From contig CP073749.1 of assembly GCA_024398055.1 (NCBI GenBank), positions 1,488,594 to 1,552,593 of the forward strand: a stretch of 64,000 bases of DNA, written 5' to 3'. The notes under the pieces were generated by a model. That model did no database searches. It was not told where the DNA came from and saw only the letters and a list, made by a program, of their open reading frames with translations. This DNA is from a bacterium SCSIO 12741. GTDB taxonomy: Bacteria; Bacteroidota; Bacteroidia; Flavobacteriales_G; Salibacteraceae. Below are positions 20,001 through 28,227 of the stretch, in pieces. The first letter of the stretch is position 1. Each line of letters starts with the position of its first letter. Both the position numbers and the translations under genes were made by a program.

Positions 20001-22147
20001 TAGTTAAAGAAAGTGACCAACAGTTCGTTGTCGTTCGTTCCCACTTCGATACAGGAAATGGATGAAGAAGGCAATGTGTTGCCTGGATCCATGTCCGTTA
20101 CCACGGGAGTCGCATTGGCATTGGTCATTTTAAATAACTGACCACTTGAATTTCCAACAAATATGGTGGTACTGGCTGTGGTATTCGGAGAAACGGTCAT
20201 AGCTGTTGCCTTGGCAGTCATCCCGGTCACAGTTATGGTAGAAGTAGAAATACTTGCTCCAGAAAAATTGGAAAACCGATAAATCTCAGAATTGGTTTTA
20301 CAGGTGTACAGAATCTTTAGGGAATTGTCGTAGTCACTTGGATTGATGAAGCGCCCCGTGTTCACATCATTAATAAACCGGGAGAAGAATGCCCCACTAT
20401 TTGTCGAGCGATACAAACTATTGTACACATAACTACCCGCCTGATAAGATCCATTGGTTTGGTCGATGTGGCAAAATGCTCCATCTCCACCAATAGGCCG
20501 AGAAGTAGAATTCATTCCAGCCGCGGTAAAACGTTGCGTTCCGTTGTCCTGAGATCCGGCAATCATGTTATTGGACCCTGCATTGGGGTGAATGGCTCCT
20601 GCGTAAAACTGAGTCACATTGTAACCCGAATTTCTGGCAGAGATAATGTTGAAGGTATTATGAGCCTTGGTCACATCACTGCAGTAGTATACACCACCGT
20701 CATTTCCAAAAAGGAGTTCTTTGGTGGTCCCGGGACGGTAGATGGCCATGTGCTGGTCAGCATGTACCAAAGGACAGCTCAAGGTATTCAGGTTCGGATT
20801 GTTGGACCACTTTGAAATCTGAGTCCAGGTTTTACCCCCATCGGTGGAACGAAATAGATCAATTCCTCCAACGATAACATCGTCTTCATCATTCGGGTTT
20901 ACAACCGAGATAAGGTCATACCAAGCCTGATTTCGGGTGAAATCGGTAGCCGGAATACCATTATCTGCGTCATTGGGTTCGGTCAGGTTGGCACTCGTAG
21001 CCGATCTCAACCAAGTGGTTCCATGGTTCGTGGTCTTAATGATATCCTCCACCTTGGAAGACTTTTCTACAATACCATAAACCACAGCCGAATCACTGGG
21101 TGCGCAGGAAAGCTCAACCCGACGTGCACTATTGGGATGAGTAAATGAGGTAGTCCAGGTGGTTCCATTATCGGAGTACAGTACTTTTCCTCCACCAGAA
21201 CCAAAAGAGTTTGCACGGGTTCCTACCCAAATTCGATTGTCTTTGGCAATTTCTATATCCGCCGGTGCGTGAGGCTGAGATCCGGTATTTGGCAAAACTT
21301 GAGACCACGACGTACCTCCATTCGTTGAACGAAACAACCCTTGGGGACCGTGAAACTGCCCTCGGTAAGACATTTGGTTTACTGCAGCAAAAACCACACT
21401 GGTCGTTCCTTCGTCGCGAACAACGATATCGTTTACGTAGTAGTAAGTGGTTGTGCTTGTTAATTGCGTCCAGGTTGTACCGCCATTCGTGGTTTTCCAA
21501 ATTCCGGCACCTCTGCTCGATCCCGTTCCCCAGCCTTCACCGGTTCCCACGTACATTACATTGGTGTTATTCGGATCATAGGCGATACAGGTAATCGCGA
21601 TATTGGCCCAAAAGTCATTGATCGCCGTCCATGTACTGGTACTGCTGGTAATATCATTGTTTACCCAAAGGCCACCAGTTACACCACCAGCCCAAACTTT
21701 TTTATGGGTAGCATCATTGGGATCAAACATGAGAGCTCGAGTTCGGCCACCCACATTATTCGGACCTCTTTCCGTCCATTGATTGCTACTTCCTCCTCCT
21801 GGTGCAAGGCCCTGTTGCGCCGATCCACCGTGCATTGACGCTAAAATCGGAAACAAGCGCTCCGTCATTGGGCGACCGGTTTTTGGGTCCATGGTCCTTA
21901 AAAAATCTTGCTCCCAAGCCAGGTCAGGTCGATCTTCCTTGGGCACTTTTTTCCATTCCGCCTTGGTCATTCTTGGGCGGTTTTCAAAGGGATGCTCGTT
22001 GAGGTACTTGGTAAATAGCTCACGATTGATGGTGGTATCCTCGCCATTTATCTCCAAGTAATATAGATCGTCCTGGGCCTGTAATGAGGTGGTGGAAATC
22101 ACCATTCCCATCCATCCGGCCATGAGTAGCAGTTTCTTCATTTTCAT
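17093..22147 (-). CDS. Giant T9SS type A protein: beta-propeller plus Ig-like array
   Basis: 1684 aa secreted protein. Signal peptide (ends SLQAQ), then a long sialidase/VPS10-type propeller (about 100-830) with many BNR-like turns (STNGGTSW, TTNGGTTW, SDNGTTW, STDGGKTW). Next a PKD domain (about 850-930, VEWTFTGGSP), then about eight Ig-like modules. Six of these carry the signature GG(T/V/L/F)YxGxGV...FDPxxAG(x)G with a DANGC-like end, and two carry SYxWxPxxxL. It ends with a type A sorting domain (IRVYPNPATDQVRVRFE). Probably a surface adhesin or matrix protein, and no catalytic residues can be assigned. Convergent with the SDR gene (16-base gap). Confidence 0.88.
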   Translation of the reverse strand: MKMKKLLLMAGWMGMVISTTSLQAQDDLYYLEINGEDTTINRELFTKYLNEHPFENRPRMTKAEWKKVPKEDRPDLAWEQDFLRTMDPKTGRPMTERLFPILASMHGGSAQQGLAPGGGSSNQWTERGPNNVGGRTRALMFDPNDATHKKVWAGGVTGGLWVNNDITSSTSTWTAINDFWANIAITCIAYDPNNTNVMYVGTGEGWGTGSSRGAGIWKTTNGGTTWTQLTSTTTYYYVNDIVVRDEGTTSVVFAAVNQMSYRGQFHGPQGLFRSTNGGTSWSQVLPNTGSQPHAPADIEIAKDNRIWVGTRANSFGSGGGKVLYSDNGTTWTTSFTHPNSARRVELSCAPSDSAVVYGIVEKSSKVEDIIKTTNHGTTWLRSATSANLTEPNDADNGIPATDFTRNQAWYDLISVVNPNDEDDVIVGGIDLFRSTDGGKTWTQISKWSNNPNLNTLSCPLVHADQHMAIYRPGTTKELLFGNDGGVYYCSDVTKAHNTFNIISARNSGYNVTQFYAGAIHPNAGSNNMIAGSQDNGTQRFTAAGMNSTSRPIGGDGAFCHIDQTNGSYQAGSYVYNSLYRSTNSGAFFSRFINDVNTGRFINPSDYDNSLKILYTCKTNSEIYRFSNFSGASISTSTITVTGMTAKATAMTVSPNTTASTTIFVGNSSGQLFKMTNANATPVVTDMDPGNTLPSSSISCIEVGTNDNELLVTFFNYGTTSVWYTSNGGTSWVSKEGNLPDMPVRWAMYNPRNRKEVILATEIGVWATTDITVASPTWVASNNGLANVRVDMLQYRTSDSLVMAITHGRGVFTGRFKTPSSGGGSKPVPSYTTNRDTICAGDSVLFTSTTTNNPTSVEWTFTGGSPATANASPVQVTYNAAGSYAVKLKATNSSGSDSITTNNKIFVRALPTVNLPNPGPFCSNDSPITLSGGTPTGGTYLLNGFTVTTFDPTTAGVGNYTLEYQYTDANGCKNSDMKTIVVNAHPTAGATTVNPVCENAPAFALTNGTPSGGVYSGPGVSAGQFDPSVAGAGAHSIQYKFTNSNQCSDSTTFSLTVNAKPTVTFTGVGPFCSGDTAQLLTQGSPSGGTYSGPGVTNGRFDPSAVGVGSYTLKYVFTDANGCSDSATTSVSVSNGVSVTLAPFADLCGNEPSFILTGGLPNGGTYSGPGVSGGIFDPAVAGPGTHTITYTHLLGCGGGAATETIKVDSFPNLVISNDTFVCVGESVQISASGATSYSWSPAGSLIGSSSPSPVATPTVTTVYTVTGSYANSCSAKDSVRVIARPLPNVNAGPDTSACAGTPFQLQASGAISYTWIPPVGLSSTTVSNPVATINTNQTYIVTGTDAFGCSNTDVINLTVLSAPNVSLTLQDSVCEETPPFTLNGGTPTGGLYTGSGVINGVFDPKVAGLGTHFVYYSVAGSNGCSAADTQKIEVTGPPTVNWIQAGPFCNGDSPTALQASPSGGTFSGPGVSSGNFDPSEAGEGNHVLTYEVTDANGCTTSSEQKVRVFPASPIDSIQGFFHVVQNQSYNYLVNAVNGASYTWQAISGTIMNTQSNGAAIRWGAGPTGEIEVVQVTANGCRDTTREIVYISILGTEEFELAGNKIRVYPNPATDQVRVRFETALWLNEVNLYLYNASGQELYKASRSNLTSGDEWVIDALNLDNGMYFLHLESNGNRIQAPVIIQK

Positions 22148-22180
22148 ACAATTACCCTAACACCAGAGAAGGTTAAAGCG

Positions 22181-22200
22181 TTTGGGATTTGACTCCCAAA
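22181..22200. promoter_or_regulatory. Inverted repeat in divergent intergenic region
   Basis: Perfect 7-base inverted repeat TTTGGGA / TCCCAAA with a 6-base spacer, between the divergent giant T9SS gene and the ChaN-like gene. There is no T-tract, so an operator is more likely than a terminator. A TACATTTG -7-like box for the + strand gene lies at 22240-22247. Confidence 0.3.
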
Positions 22201-22275
22201 TCTAACGAAAATTAAAATGCGTAAAATCCCGTGGTAACGTACATTTGGGCCGCATAACTAAAAAAATCGCTGAAA

Positions 22276-23151
22276 TTGAGCTTCCGGTATTTTATTCTCC
22301 TAACCGTTCTTGGCCTAAGCCTTTCGGTAAATGGTCAAAATGATTCCAGTTACACCCTCTTTAACGGGAAAGGAAAATTAGTGACCTGGCAAGAAATGGC
22401 CTCTGATTTTCAAGAAGCCGATATTATTCTTTTCGGAGAATTGCACAACAATCAAACCGTGCATGAATTGGAATTGAAACTGCTTCAAACTGTACTCAAG
22501 GATTACGCCCCGAAGGTGAAAGTGGGTGCTGAAATGTTTATCACTTCTCAACAGACCTTAATGGATGAGTACCTACAAGGAATTATAACCGATTCTGTTT
22601 TTGAGCATTCAACCAAGCTTTGGCCCAACTACGTAACGGATTACCGCCCACTACTGGTTGAAGCCAAACGGGCGAATATTCCTTTTTACGGAACCAACAC
22701 CCCAAGAAGTTACCCTCGATTTGCCGCCTATCATGGCTTAGACAGCCTCTACACCACTCTGAGTGATAGCGATCGTCAATGGCTGGCGCCGGTTCCTATT
22801 GAGCTTAATTACAAAGCCCCAGGATACAAGGAACTCCTTGAGCAGGATTTTGGATCAGGGCACCAAATGGATACCCGAAAGATGGTTCAGGCTCAGGCTC
22901 TCAAAGATGCCACCATGGCCCATTTTCTATATTCTAATTGGGAGGAGGGTGAGAAGTTTGTTCACTTCCACGGTGATTTCCACTCCAAAAACGGGGGCGG
23001 AATTGCCTGGTACCTCAAGCAGTTCAACAAAAAACTTAAGGTAGTAATCATCTCTTCCCTGGAAAGCGATGAGAACGGTTTTTCAAAAGAATGGAAAAAG
23101 CAGGGGCACTATATTTTCGTCGTCCCAACGAACAGCCCGAAATCGTACTAA
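22276..23151 (+). CDS. ChaN-family protein (heme-regulatory-motif/iron uptake type)
   Basis: 291 aa exported protein of the ChaN/PF04187 family, whose characterised members bind heme and are linked to iron uptake. Seen: signal peptide (LLTVLGLSLSVNGQ), the family motif DIILFGELHNNQTVHELE near residue 50, GAEMFITSQQ, and the C-terminal FVHFHGDFHSKNGGGIAWYL. The only suitable start with a full signal peptide is TTG at 22276 (a stop lies upstream at 22255). It lacks an obvious lipobox. Monocistronic by spacing. Confidence 0.8.
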   Translation: MSFRYFILLTVLGLSLSVNGQNDSSYTLFNGKGKLVTWQEMASDFQEADIILFGELHNNQTVHELELKLLQTVLKDYAPKVKVGAEMFITSQQTLMDEYLQGIITDSVFEHSTKLWPNYVTDYRPLLVEAKRANIPFYGTNTPRSYPRFAAYHGLDSLYTTLSDSDRQWLAPVPIELNYKAPGYKELLEQDFGSGHQMDTRKMVQAQALKDATMAHFLYSNWEEGEKFVHFHGDFHSKNGGGIAWYLKQFNKKLKVVIISSLESDENGFSKEWKKQGHYIFVVPTNSPKSY

Positions 23152-23163
23152 ATCAGAAAGGCC

Positions 23164-24032
23164 TTACTTGACGTACTTCATATTTAAGATCATCACATCT
23201 TCTACCGGGCGGTCGTAGCGATCTGTTTTCACTCCGGCAATGGCATTGAGGACTTCAAGGCCTTCTACAATTTCGCCAAAAACAGTATAACCTCCATCCA
23301 AGTGCGGGGTTCCTCCAACTGTTGAGTAAATTTCTAGCTGGGTCTCATCAAACTTAAAACGACCCACTGAATCCAAATAAGCCTCGAGCATTGGGTCGTA
23401 GGACCGAATCAAACTATCGTACTTGAAACTCATTCGGGCATTGCGGTAATACATTAAGGCATCCATAACCGGTTTATTCTCAGGCTTGTTCAGTTCGCTT
23501 TGCAGATGCTTGATTTTCTTGCCTTCGTTAAAGCTTTCCTGCATGGCCAAAAGATCTGTTTTGGTGTAGGCCTTTCCTTGAACCAAATAAAATTGAGACC
23601 CCGAACTTCTCTTCTCCGGATTGATATCGTCACCTTGACGAGCAGCAGCCAAAGCCCCCTTTTGTGGTAATGCCCAGTTACAATTTCAGCCGGCAGCGTA
23701 TATCCCGGCCCACTGTTTCCAAGAGTACGGCCAGGTTCAGCTCCCTTCGAACTGGGGTCCCCTCCCTGAATCATAAACTTGTTTATCACCCGGTGAAACA
23801 ACAAGCTATCGTAGTAAGCCGAATCCACCAGTTTCATGAAATTATCACGATGGATGGGTGTGTCATCGTACAATAAAACCGTCATGTTTCCGTAATTAGT
23901 TTCCACTAAAACACGCACATTTTGAGGTGGTTTAGGTGTTTTACCCTTAAAAACGGAACACCCTACAAGAAGGGAGGCTGAAATCAAAAAAACGAAAATT
24001 ACAGCCGGTGAATTGAACTTAATCGATTGCAA
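23164..24032 (-). pseudogene. Cyclophilin-type peptidyl-prolyl isomerase lipoprotein, frameshifted
   Basis: Cyclophilin fold periplasmic isomerase. N-terminal part: lipobox [37 protein letters not shown], ending in TGHYHKRG. C-terminal part: [40 protein letters not shown]. The halves lie in different frames, and one extra base in the five-C run at 23655-23659 restores the expected [16 protein letters not shown] junction and a 289-residue protein. About 60 residues ([13 protein letters not shown]...) are inserted in the fold between SQFYLVQ and GGTPHLDGGYTVFG, as in other Bacteroidota homologues. Most likely a sequencing-type indel. Confidence 0.88.
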
Positions 24033-24063
24033 AACAGAGGGTTAAAATTTGATTTGATATTGC

Positions 24064-24071
24064 TATATTTG
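24064..24071 (+). promoter_or_regulatory. -7 box upstream of small lipoprotein
   Basis: TATATTTG is an exact match to TAnnTTTG. It ends on the GTG at 24071, which argues that translation begins at the ATG at 24092, about 15 bases after the predicted transcription start. Confidence 0.45.
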
Positions 24072-24091
24072 TGTTCGTAAAATTAGTTACA

Positions 24092-24541
24092 ATGACGAGA
24101 TTGGTTGGTCGTGCGGTAGAAAAAATGTTAATCGGAGCTTTTGCTCTGGCAATGGTGTCCTTGGTTTTTTCCTCTTGTGAAAAAGATACTCCACCGAAAG
24201 CCGAAATTACCGTTGTGGATAGCTTGGGTACAGCTGTGCAAAATGCTCGGGTTATTCTTCACTGCATTCAACGTTCCGATGAAACTCGCTCCTGCAACGT
24301 AGCCGATACGCAGTACACCGATCAAGTTGGTAAAACTTTGTTTGAATTTGAAAATCCTGCTGTATTGAAAATTGACGTTTGGAAAGAAGACGTTGTAACC
24401 ATCAATACAGGTAGTGGATTACCCGGAACCGACAGCACCCTTACCGTTGGTGACACTTTGTGTGCGGAAGCTTTTATTACGCTGGAAATCAATGAAACTA
24501 TTGAGCAGCGTATGATTCTGACCAACTGCAACAAGGAGTAA
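24092..24541 (+). CDS. Small lipoprotein with a carboxypeptidase-regulatory-like domain
   Basis: 149 aa from the ATG at 24092 (a further ATG at 24125 is possible). Hydrophobic N-terminus with lipobox VFSSC, then one beta-sandwich-like domain (ITVVDSLGTAVQNARVILH, TDQVGKTLFEFENPAVLKIDVWKE) resembling CarboxypepD_reg/Ig-like inserts. Four further Cys in the mature part. No enzyme motif. The function is unknown; likely an inner-leaflet or surface lipoprotein. Confidence 0.7.
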   Translation: MTRLVGRAVEKMLIGAFALAMVSLVFSSCEKDTPPKAEITVVDSLGTAVQNARVILHCIQRSDETRSCNVADTQYTDQVGKTLFEFENPAVLKIDVWKEDVVTINTGSGLPGTDSTLTVGDTLCAEAFITLEINETIEQRMILTNCNKE

Positions 24542-24550
24542 ATCCCCCTT

Positions 24551-24889
24551 CTATACAAGTTCCTTTTTGTCCACGTAATGGACAATGGCTTCCATCATTA
24601 ATTTCTCTTGCTCTAAACCGTTTAGGTGAGGAATTTTTTGGGTTCTTGTCCAATGGGGCCACCCGTCATCGTCGTAACCTTCAAACTCGTAGAAACCGTA
24701 ATCACTCAGCAAGGTGCAAACGGCAATATGAATTACCTCAATTTTCTGACGTTTGTTGAATTTACGGCGCCCTTTTCCCAGTTCCTGAACTCCAATTAAA
24801 AAGAGAATGGCTTGCATGTCCAAGTCCTCTCCAAAAATCTTCTCCAGCTTAGCTACAGCTATATCCCAACGTGCCCTCAGGTTTTCCAT
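24551..24889 (-). CDS. Conserved hypothetical protein
   Basis: 112 aa from the ATG at 24889. The longer frame upstream lacks support. Soluble, helix-rich, with MQAILFLIGVQELGKGRRKFNKRQK and GFYEFEGYDDDGWPHW. I recall such proteins beside cvpA in Bacteroidota, but I know no function. Convergent with the lipoprotein gene (10-base gap) and divergent from cvpA. Confidence 0.7.
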   Translation of the reverse strand: MENLRARWDIAVAKLEKIFGEDLDMQAILFLIGVQELGKGRRKFNKRQKIEVIHIAVCTLLSDYGFYEFEGYDDDGWPHWTRTQKIPHLNGLEQEKLMMEAIVHYVDKKELV

Positions 24890-24982
24890 GCGGCAAAAGT
24901 AGGTTGTTTTTAACCTTTCTGATTGGAAAAGTATTATTGCACGCAAAGGGCTTAGCCATCAAGGGTCTTACTTTTGGCGAAG

Positions 24983-25561
24983 ATGAATGTACTAGACATC
25001 ATTTTAGTTGTTCCCCTTTTGTATGGGTTCTACAAGGGCTTTACCCGGGGTTTGATCATCGAAATTGCCTCTTTAGTTGGTTTGGTGGTAGGTATTTACT
25101 GTGGAATCTATTTCTCTGATTCAGCTGCAGAACAGCTCAAAAACCAATTTAATCTCGAAGGAAACACCCTCGATTTTGCCGCCTTTATGGTCACCTTCCT
25201 GGTGGTGGTCGCTGGTGTATTTGCCTTGGCTAAGTTTCTGGAAAAAATGGTGAATCTGGTCGCCCTGAAATTTGCCAATAAAATGGCCGGAGCCCTTTTT
25301 GGCACCCTCAAAATGGTTTTGATTCTGAGTGTAGTTCTATTGCTGATCGAAGCTTTTAATCAGCGTTTTACCTTTATTCCAGAAGACACACGCAAGCAAT
25401 CATACTTGTACGGACCGCTGGCCGCGGTTACCCCATTTCTTCTCCCTACGCTGGAAGATTCGTCCTGGTACCGGGACTTAATCGACCAAATTCCAGAAGA
25501 CACTCCTTCACCCGAAGATATTCCGGATGTAGAAAAATTACCTGATGTAGTAGATGTGTAG
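24983..25561 (+). CDS. cvpA: CvpA-family membrane protein
   Basis: 192 aa from the ATG at 24983; the in-frame TTG at 24974 is less likely. Four hydrophobic helices in the first 130 residues (MNVLDIILVVPLLYGFYKG, GLIIEIASLVGLVVG) and an acidic Pro-rich tail (EDTPSPEDIPDVEKLPDVVD). The family is named for colicin V production in E. coli, but in general it affects envelope homeostasis. It is convergent with pgk (one base between stops). Confidence 0.85.
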   Translation: MNVLDIILVVPLLYGFYKGFTRGLIIEIASLVGLVVGIYCGIYFSDSAAEQLKNQFNLEGNTLDFAAFMVTFLVVVAGVFALAKFLEKMVNLVALKFANKMAGALFGTLKMVLILSVVLLLIEAFNQRFTFIPEDTRKQSYLYGPLAAVTPFLLPTLEDSSWYRDLIDQIPEDTPSPEDIPDVEKLPDVVDV

Positions 25562-25562
25562 C

Positions 25563-26756
25563 TTAGTTATTCTGAATCGCAGCTACTCCCGGTAACAACT
25601 TTCCTTCGATAGATTCCAACATAGCTCCTCCTCCTGTAGACACGTACGAAACATGTTCTTTAAGGTTGTATTTGTTGACGGCAGCTACGGAATCTCCTCC
25701 ACCCACTAAAGAAAAAGCTCCTCTTTCGGTGGCCTTAACTACCGAGTAAGCTATATCCCGGGTTCCAGCAGAAAAGTTCTCCATTTCGAATACGCCCATG
25801 GGACCGTTCCACAAAATGGTTTTGGATTCTTCCAGGCAAAGGCTGTTGTGCTCTACCGCCTCAGGACCAATGTCCAATCCCATCCAGCCGGAATCAATTT
25901 GATTGGAGGCTACAGTTTTGCGCTCAGCTTCGTTATTGAAGTTGTCGGCAATAACCGAATCCTGAGGAAGCAAAATTCGAACTCCGTTTTCATCGGCCTT
26001 TTTCATTACCTCTCTGGCTGTTTCCAAAAAGTCGTCTTCTACCAAGGAGCTTCCAACCTCTCCACCCATGGCTTTTACAAAGGTGTAGGACATTCCACCA
26101 CCGATAATCAGGTTATCAATTTTGTCCAGAAGGTTTTCAATGATTGAAATTTTGCTGGAAACCTTGGCTCCACCAATTACGGCTGTAAAAGGTTTACGAG
26201 CGTTTTCCATCACTTCGCCAATGTTGGTCAGCTCAGAAGCCATCAACAATCCAAAAGCTTTGGTTTCGGGAAAAAACTGGGCAATGATTGCCGTACTTGC
26301 ATGGGCTCGGTGGGCAGTACCAAAGGCATCGTTTACATACATGTCTCCATGCTTAGCCAATTTTCCTGCGAAGTCAACGTCTCCTTTTTTCTCCTCATCG
26401 TAGAACCTAAGATTTTCTAAAAGCAGAATTTCTCCAGGCTTCAAATTAGCCGAAAGCGATTCAGCTTCTTCTCCAATGCAGTCTGTCGCGAATTTTACTT
26501 CCACTCCGGTCAGCTCAGAAAGCGGAGCAACTAAGTGACTCAAAGAGAACTTATTCTCCGGACCATTTTTTGGCCGCCCCAGGTGGGACATCAATACCAG
26601 GGATCCGCCTTGTTCCAAAATCCAATTAATGGTTGGCAGTGCAGCTCGCATTCGAGTGTCATCGGTTACCACAAAATCATCGTTCAGAGGAACGTTAAAA
26701 TCCACACGGGTAAGAACTCTCTTGCCCTTTACATCAAAATCTTTTACTGTTTTCAT
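25563..26756 (-). CDS. pgk: Phosphoglycerate kinase
   Basis: Glycolytic ATP-forming step, 1,3-bisphosphoglycerate to 3-phosphoglycerate. 397 aa from the ATG at 26756, the usual [20 protein letters not shown] start. The in-frame extension to 26795 adds non-family residues. Seen: [49 protein letters not shown] and [11 protein letters not shown] with a final STGGGAMLE. Complete. Confidence 0.97.
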   Translation of the reverse strand: MKTVKDFDVKGKRVLTRVDFNVPLNDDFVVTDDTRMRAALPTINWILEQGGSLVLMSHLGRPKNGPENKFSLSHLVAPLSELTGVEVKFATDCIGEEAESLSANLKPGEILLLENLRFYDEEKKGDVDFAGKLAKHGDMYVNDAFGTAHRAHASTAIIAQFFPETKAFGLLMASELTNIGEVMENARKPFTAVIGGAKVSSKISIIENLLDKIDNLIIGGGMSYTFVKAMGGEVGSSLVEDDFLETAREVMKKADENGVRILLPQDSVIADNFNNEAERKTVASNQIDSGWMGLDIGPEAVEHNSLCLEESKTILWNGPMGVFEMENFSAGTRDIAYSVVKATERGAFSLVGGGDSVAAVNKYNLKEHVSYVSTGGGAMLESIEGKLLPGVAAIQNN

Positions 26757-26841
26757 GTTCCTGGTATTATGTCCAAAGGCAAATATAAAATCCATTACCG
26801 AATCGCAGCGGAGAAATTAGGGTTTCAAAGCGCAATTGGGT

Positions 26842-26849
26842 TACTTTTG
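26842..26849 (+). promoter_or_regulatory. -7 box immediately upstream of holB
   Basis: Exact TACTTTTG, only 8 bases before the holB ATG. If used, the transcript would be nearly leaderless. The -33 element is poor (TTT at 26823). Confidence 0.4.
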
Positions 26850-26857
26850 GCCCGATC

Positions 26858-27997
26858 ATGAAATGGACAGATGTTATCGGTCAGGAGGTGGTTAAAAAAC
26901 ACCTCTTGGATGCGCTTCACCATGGACGCATACCCCATGCGCAGTTGTTCATTGGCCCTGAGGGAAGTGGCGCGCTTCCATTGGCACTTGCCTATGCAAG
27001 ATCTATTCTTTGTCAGCTTAAAAATGGCGAATGGTTGGATGAGGAAATCACTTCTTCGGCCTACAAATTGGATAAGTACGTCCACCCCGACCTTCATTTT
27101 GTGTTTCCGGTCAATAAATCGGATACGGTAAAAACAAGCCATCCCACATCGGATAATTTTATTGCTGCCTGGAGGGAAAGCCTCTTGGAAAATCCTTACC
27201 ACAACCTTACCGATTGGTACGAAACGATGGGTATTGGCAACAAGCAAGGATTGATCGGAGTGCATGAGAGTGTGGAGATCCTGAAGAAGCTGAGCCTCAA
27301 ACCCTACGAAGGGGAATACAAGGTGATGATTATCTGGATGATGGAGAACATGAATGTTCAGACAGCTAACAAGTTGCTGAAGATTTTGGAAGAACCGCCC
27401 GAGAAGACGGTTTTTATCCTGATCGCCGAAGATGGAGATCAAATTTTGCCCACGATTACTTCCCGGACTCAATTGGTCAAAGTTCCCCGATTGCAAAATT
27501 CCGATTTGGAAGAGGCTCTAATCTCAAGGCATCAGTTGCCGGCCGCCAATGTAAAAGAAGTGGTTCGTCTGGCAGAAGGAAATTACCATCGAGCCCTGGC
27601 TTTGATCAACCACGATGAGCACAACAACCGCAACCGGGAAGAATTTATTCATTGGATGCGTCTTTGCTTTGCTCGGAAACCCCATGAAATTCTCAATTGG
27701 ATTGACGGAATTAGTCGCCAAAACCGGGAAAGTCTGAAAACCTTCTTTGAATATGGCCTGCACCTCTTTCGCGAATGCCTCATGATGAACTTCGGTGCAC
27801 CCGAACTCGTTCACTTGGAAGGCGAAGAACTGGCTTTCGCCAAAAAGTTTTGCCTCTACATCAACCAGGCCAATTGCCAGGGATTGATCGAAGAATTTGA
27901 ATTGGCTATTCGGGATGTGCAGCGCAATGCGAATACCAAAATCCTCTTTTACGACCTCTCCATACACATCATGAAGTTGTTGAGAGTGAAGGCCTAA
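26858..27997 (+). CDS. holB: DNA polymerase III subunit delta-prime-like protein
   Basis: Clamp-loader subunit, 379 aa, AAA+ fold: VIGQEVVKKHLLDALHHGRIPHAQLFIGP at the N-terminus, IWMMENMNVQTANKLLKILEEPPEKTVFIL (sensor region), PTITSRTQLVKVPRL. The P-loop position reads GPEGSGALPLA and lacks the Walker A Lys, consistent with delta-prime, which need not hydrolyse ATP. ATG start. About 230 non-coding bases follow before ricT, with an exact TAGTTTTG at 28120-28127 as a possible promoter for the next unit. Confidence 0.9.
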   Translation: MKWTDVIGQEVVKKHLLDALHHGRIPHAQLFIGPEGSGALPLALAYARSILCQLKNGEWLDEEITSSAYKLDKYVHPDLHFVFPVNKSDTVKTSHPTSDNFIAAWRESLLENPYHNLTDWYETMGIGNKQGLIGVHESVEILKKLSLKPYEGEYKVMIIWMMENMNVQTANKLLKILEEPPEKTVFILIAEDGDQILPTITSRTQLVKVPRLQNSDLEEALISRHQLPAANVKEVVRLAEGNYHRALALINHDEHNNRNREEFIHWMRLCFARKPHEILNWIDGISRQNRESLKTFFEYGLHLFRECLMMNFGAPELVHLEGEELAFAKKFCLYINQANCQGLIEEFELAIRDVQRNANTKILFYDLSIHIMKLLRVKA

Positions 27998-28227
27998 TTC
28001 CCGAGCTTTAAGGAATAAAATTTCCCATTACCCTTTCATCCTCAGGCTCCAAATTTTCGGTAAGGCTTATTCGAAATTCCTTCTTGAACGCACGTTTCGC
28101 TTTACCCGACCATTTTCTTTAGTTTTGTTGTAATTGTTGAACCAAAGATTCACCGCGGAAAGCCAAGGGGAAGACCTCATTCACGAAGTACCGGCTCCGG
28201 TGAACAAAATATAAAAGGAAATAATTC

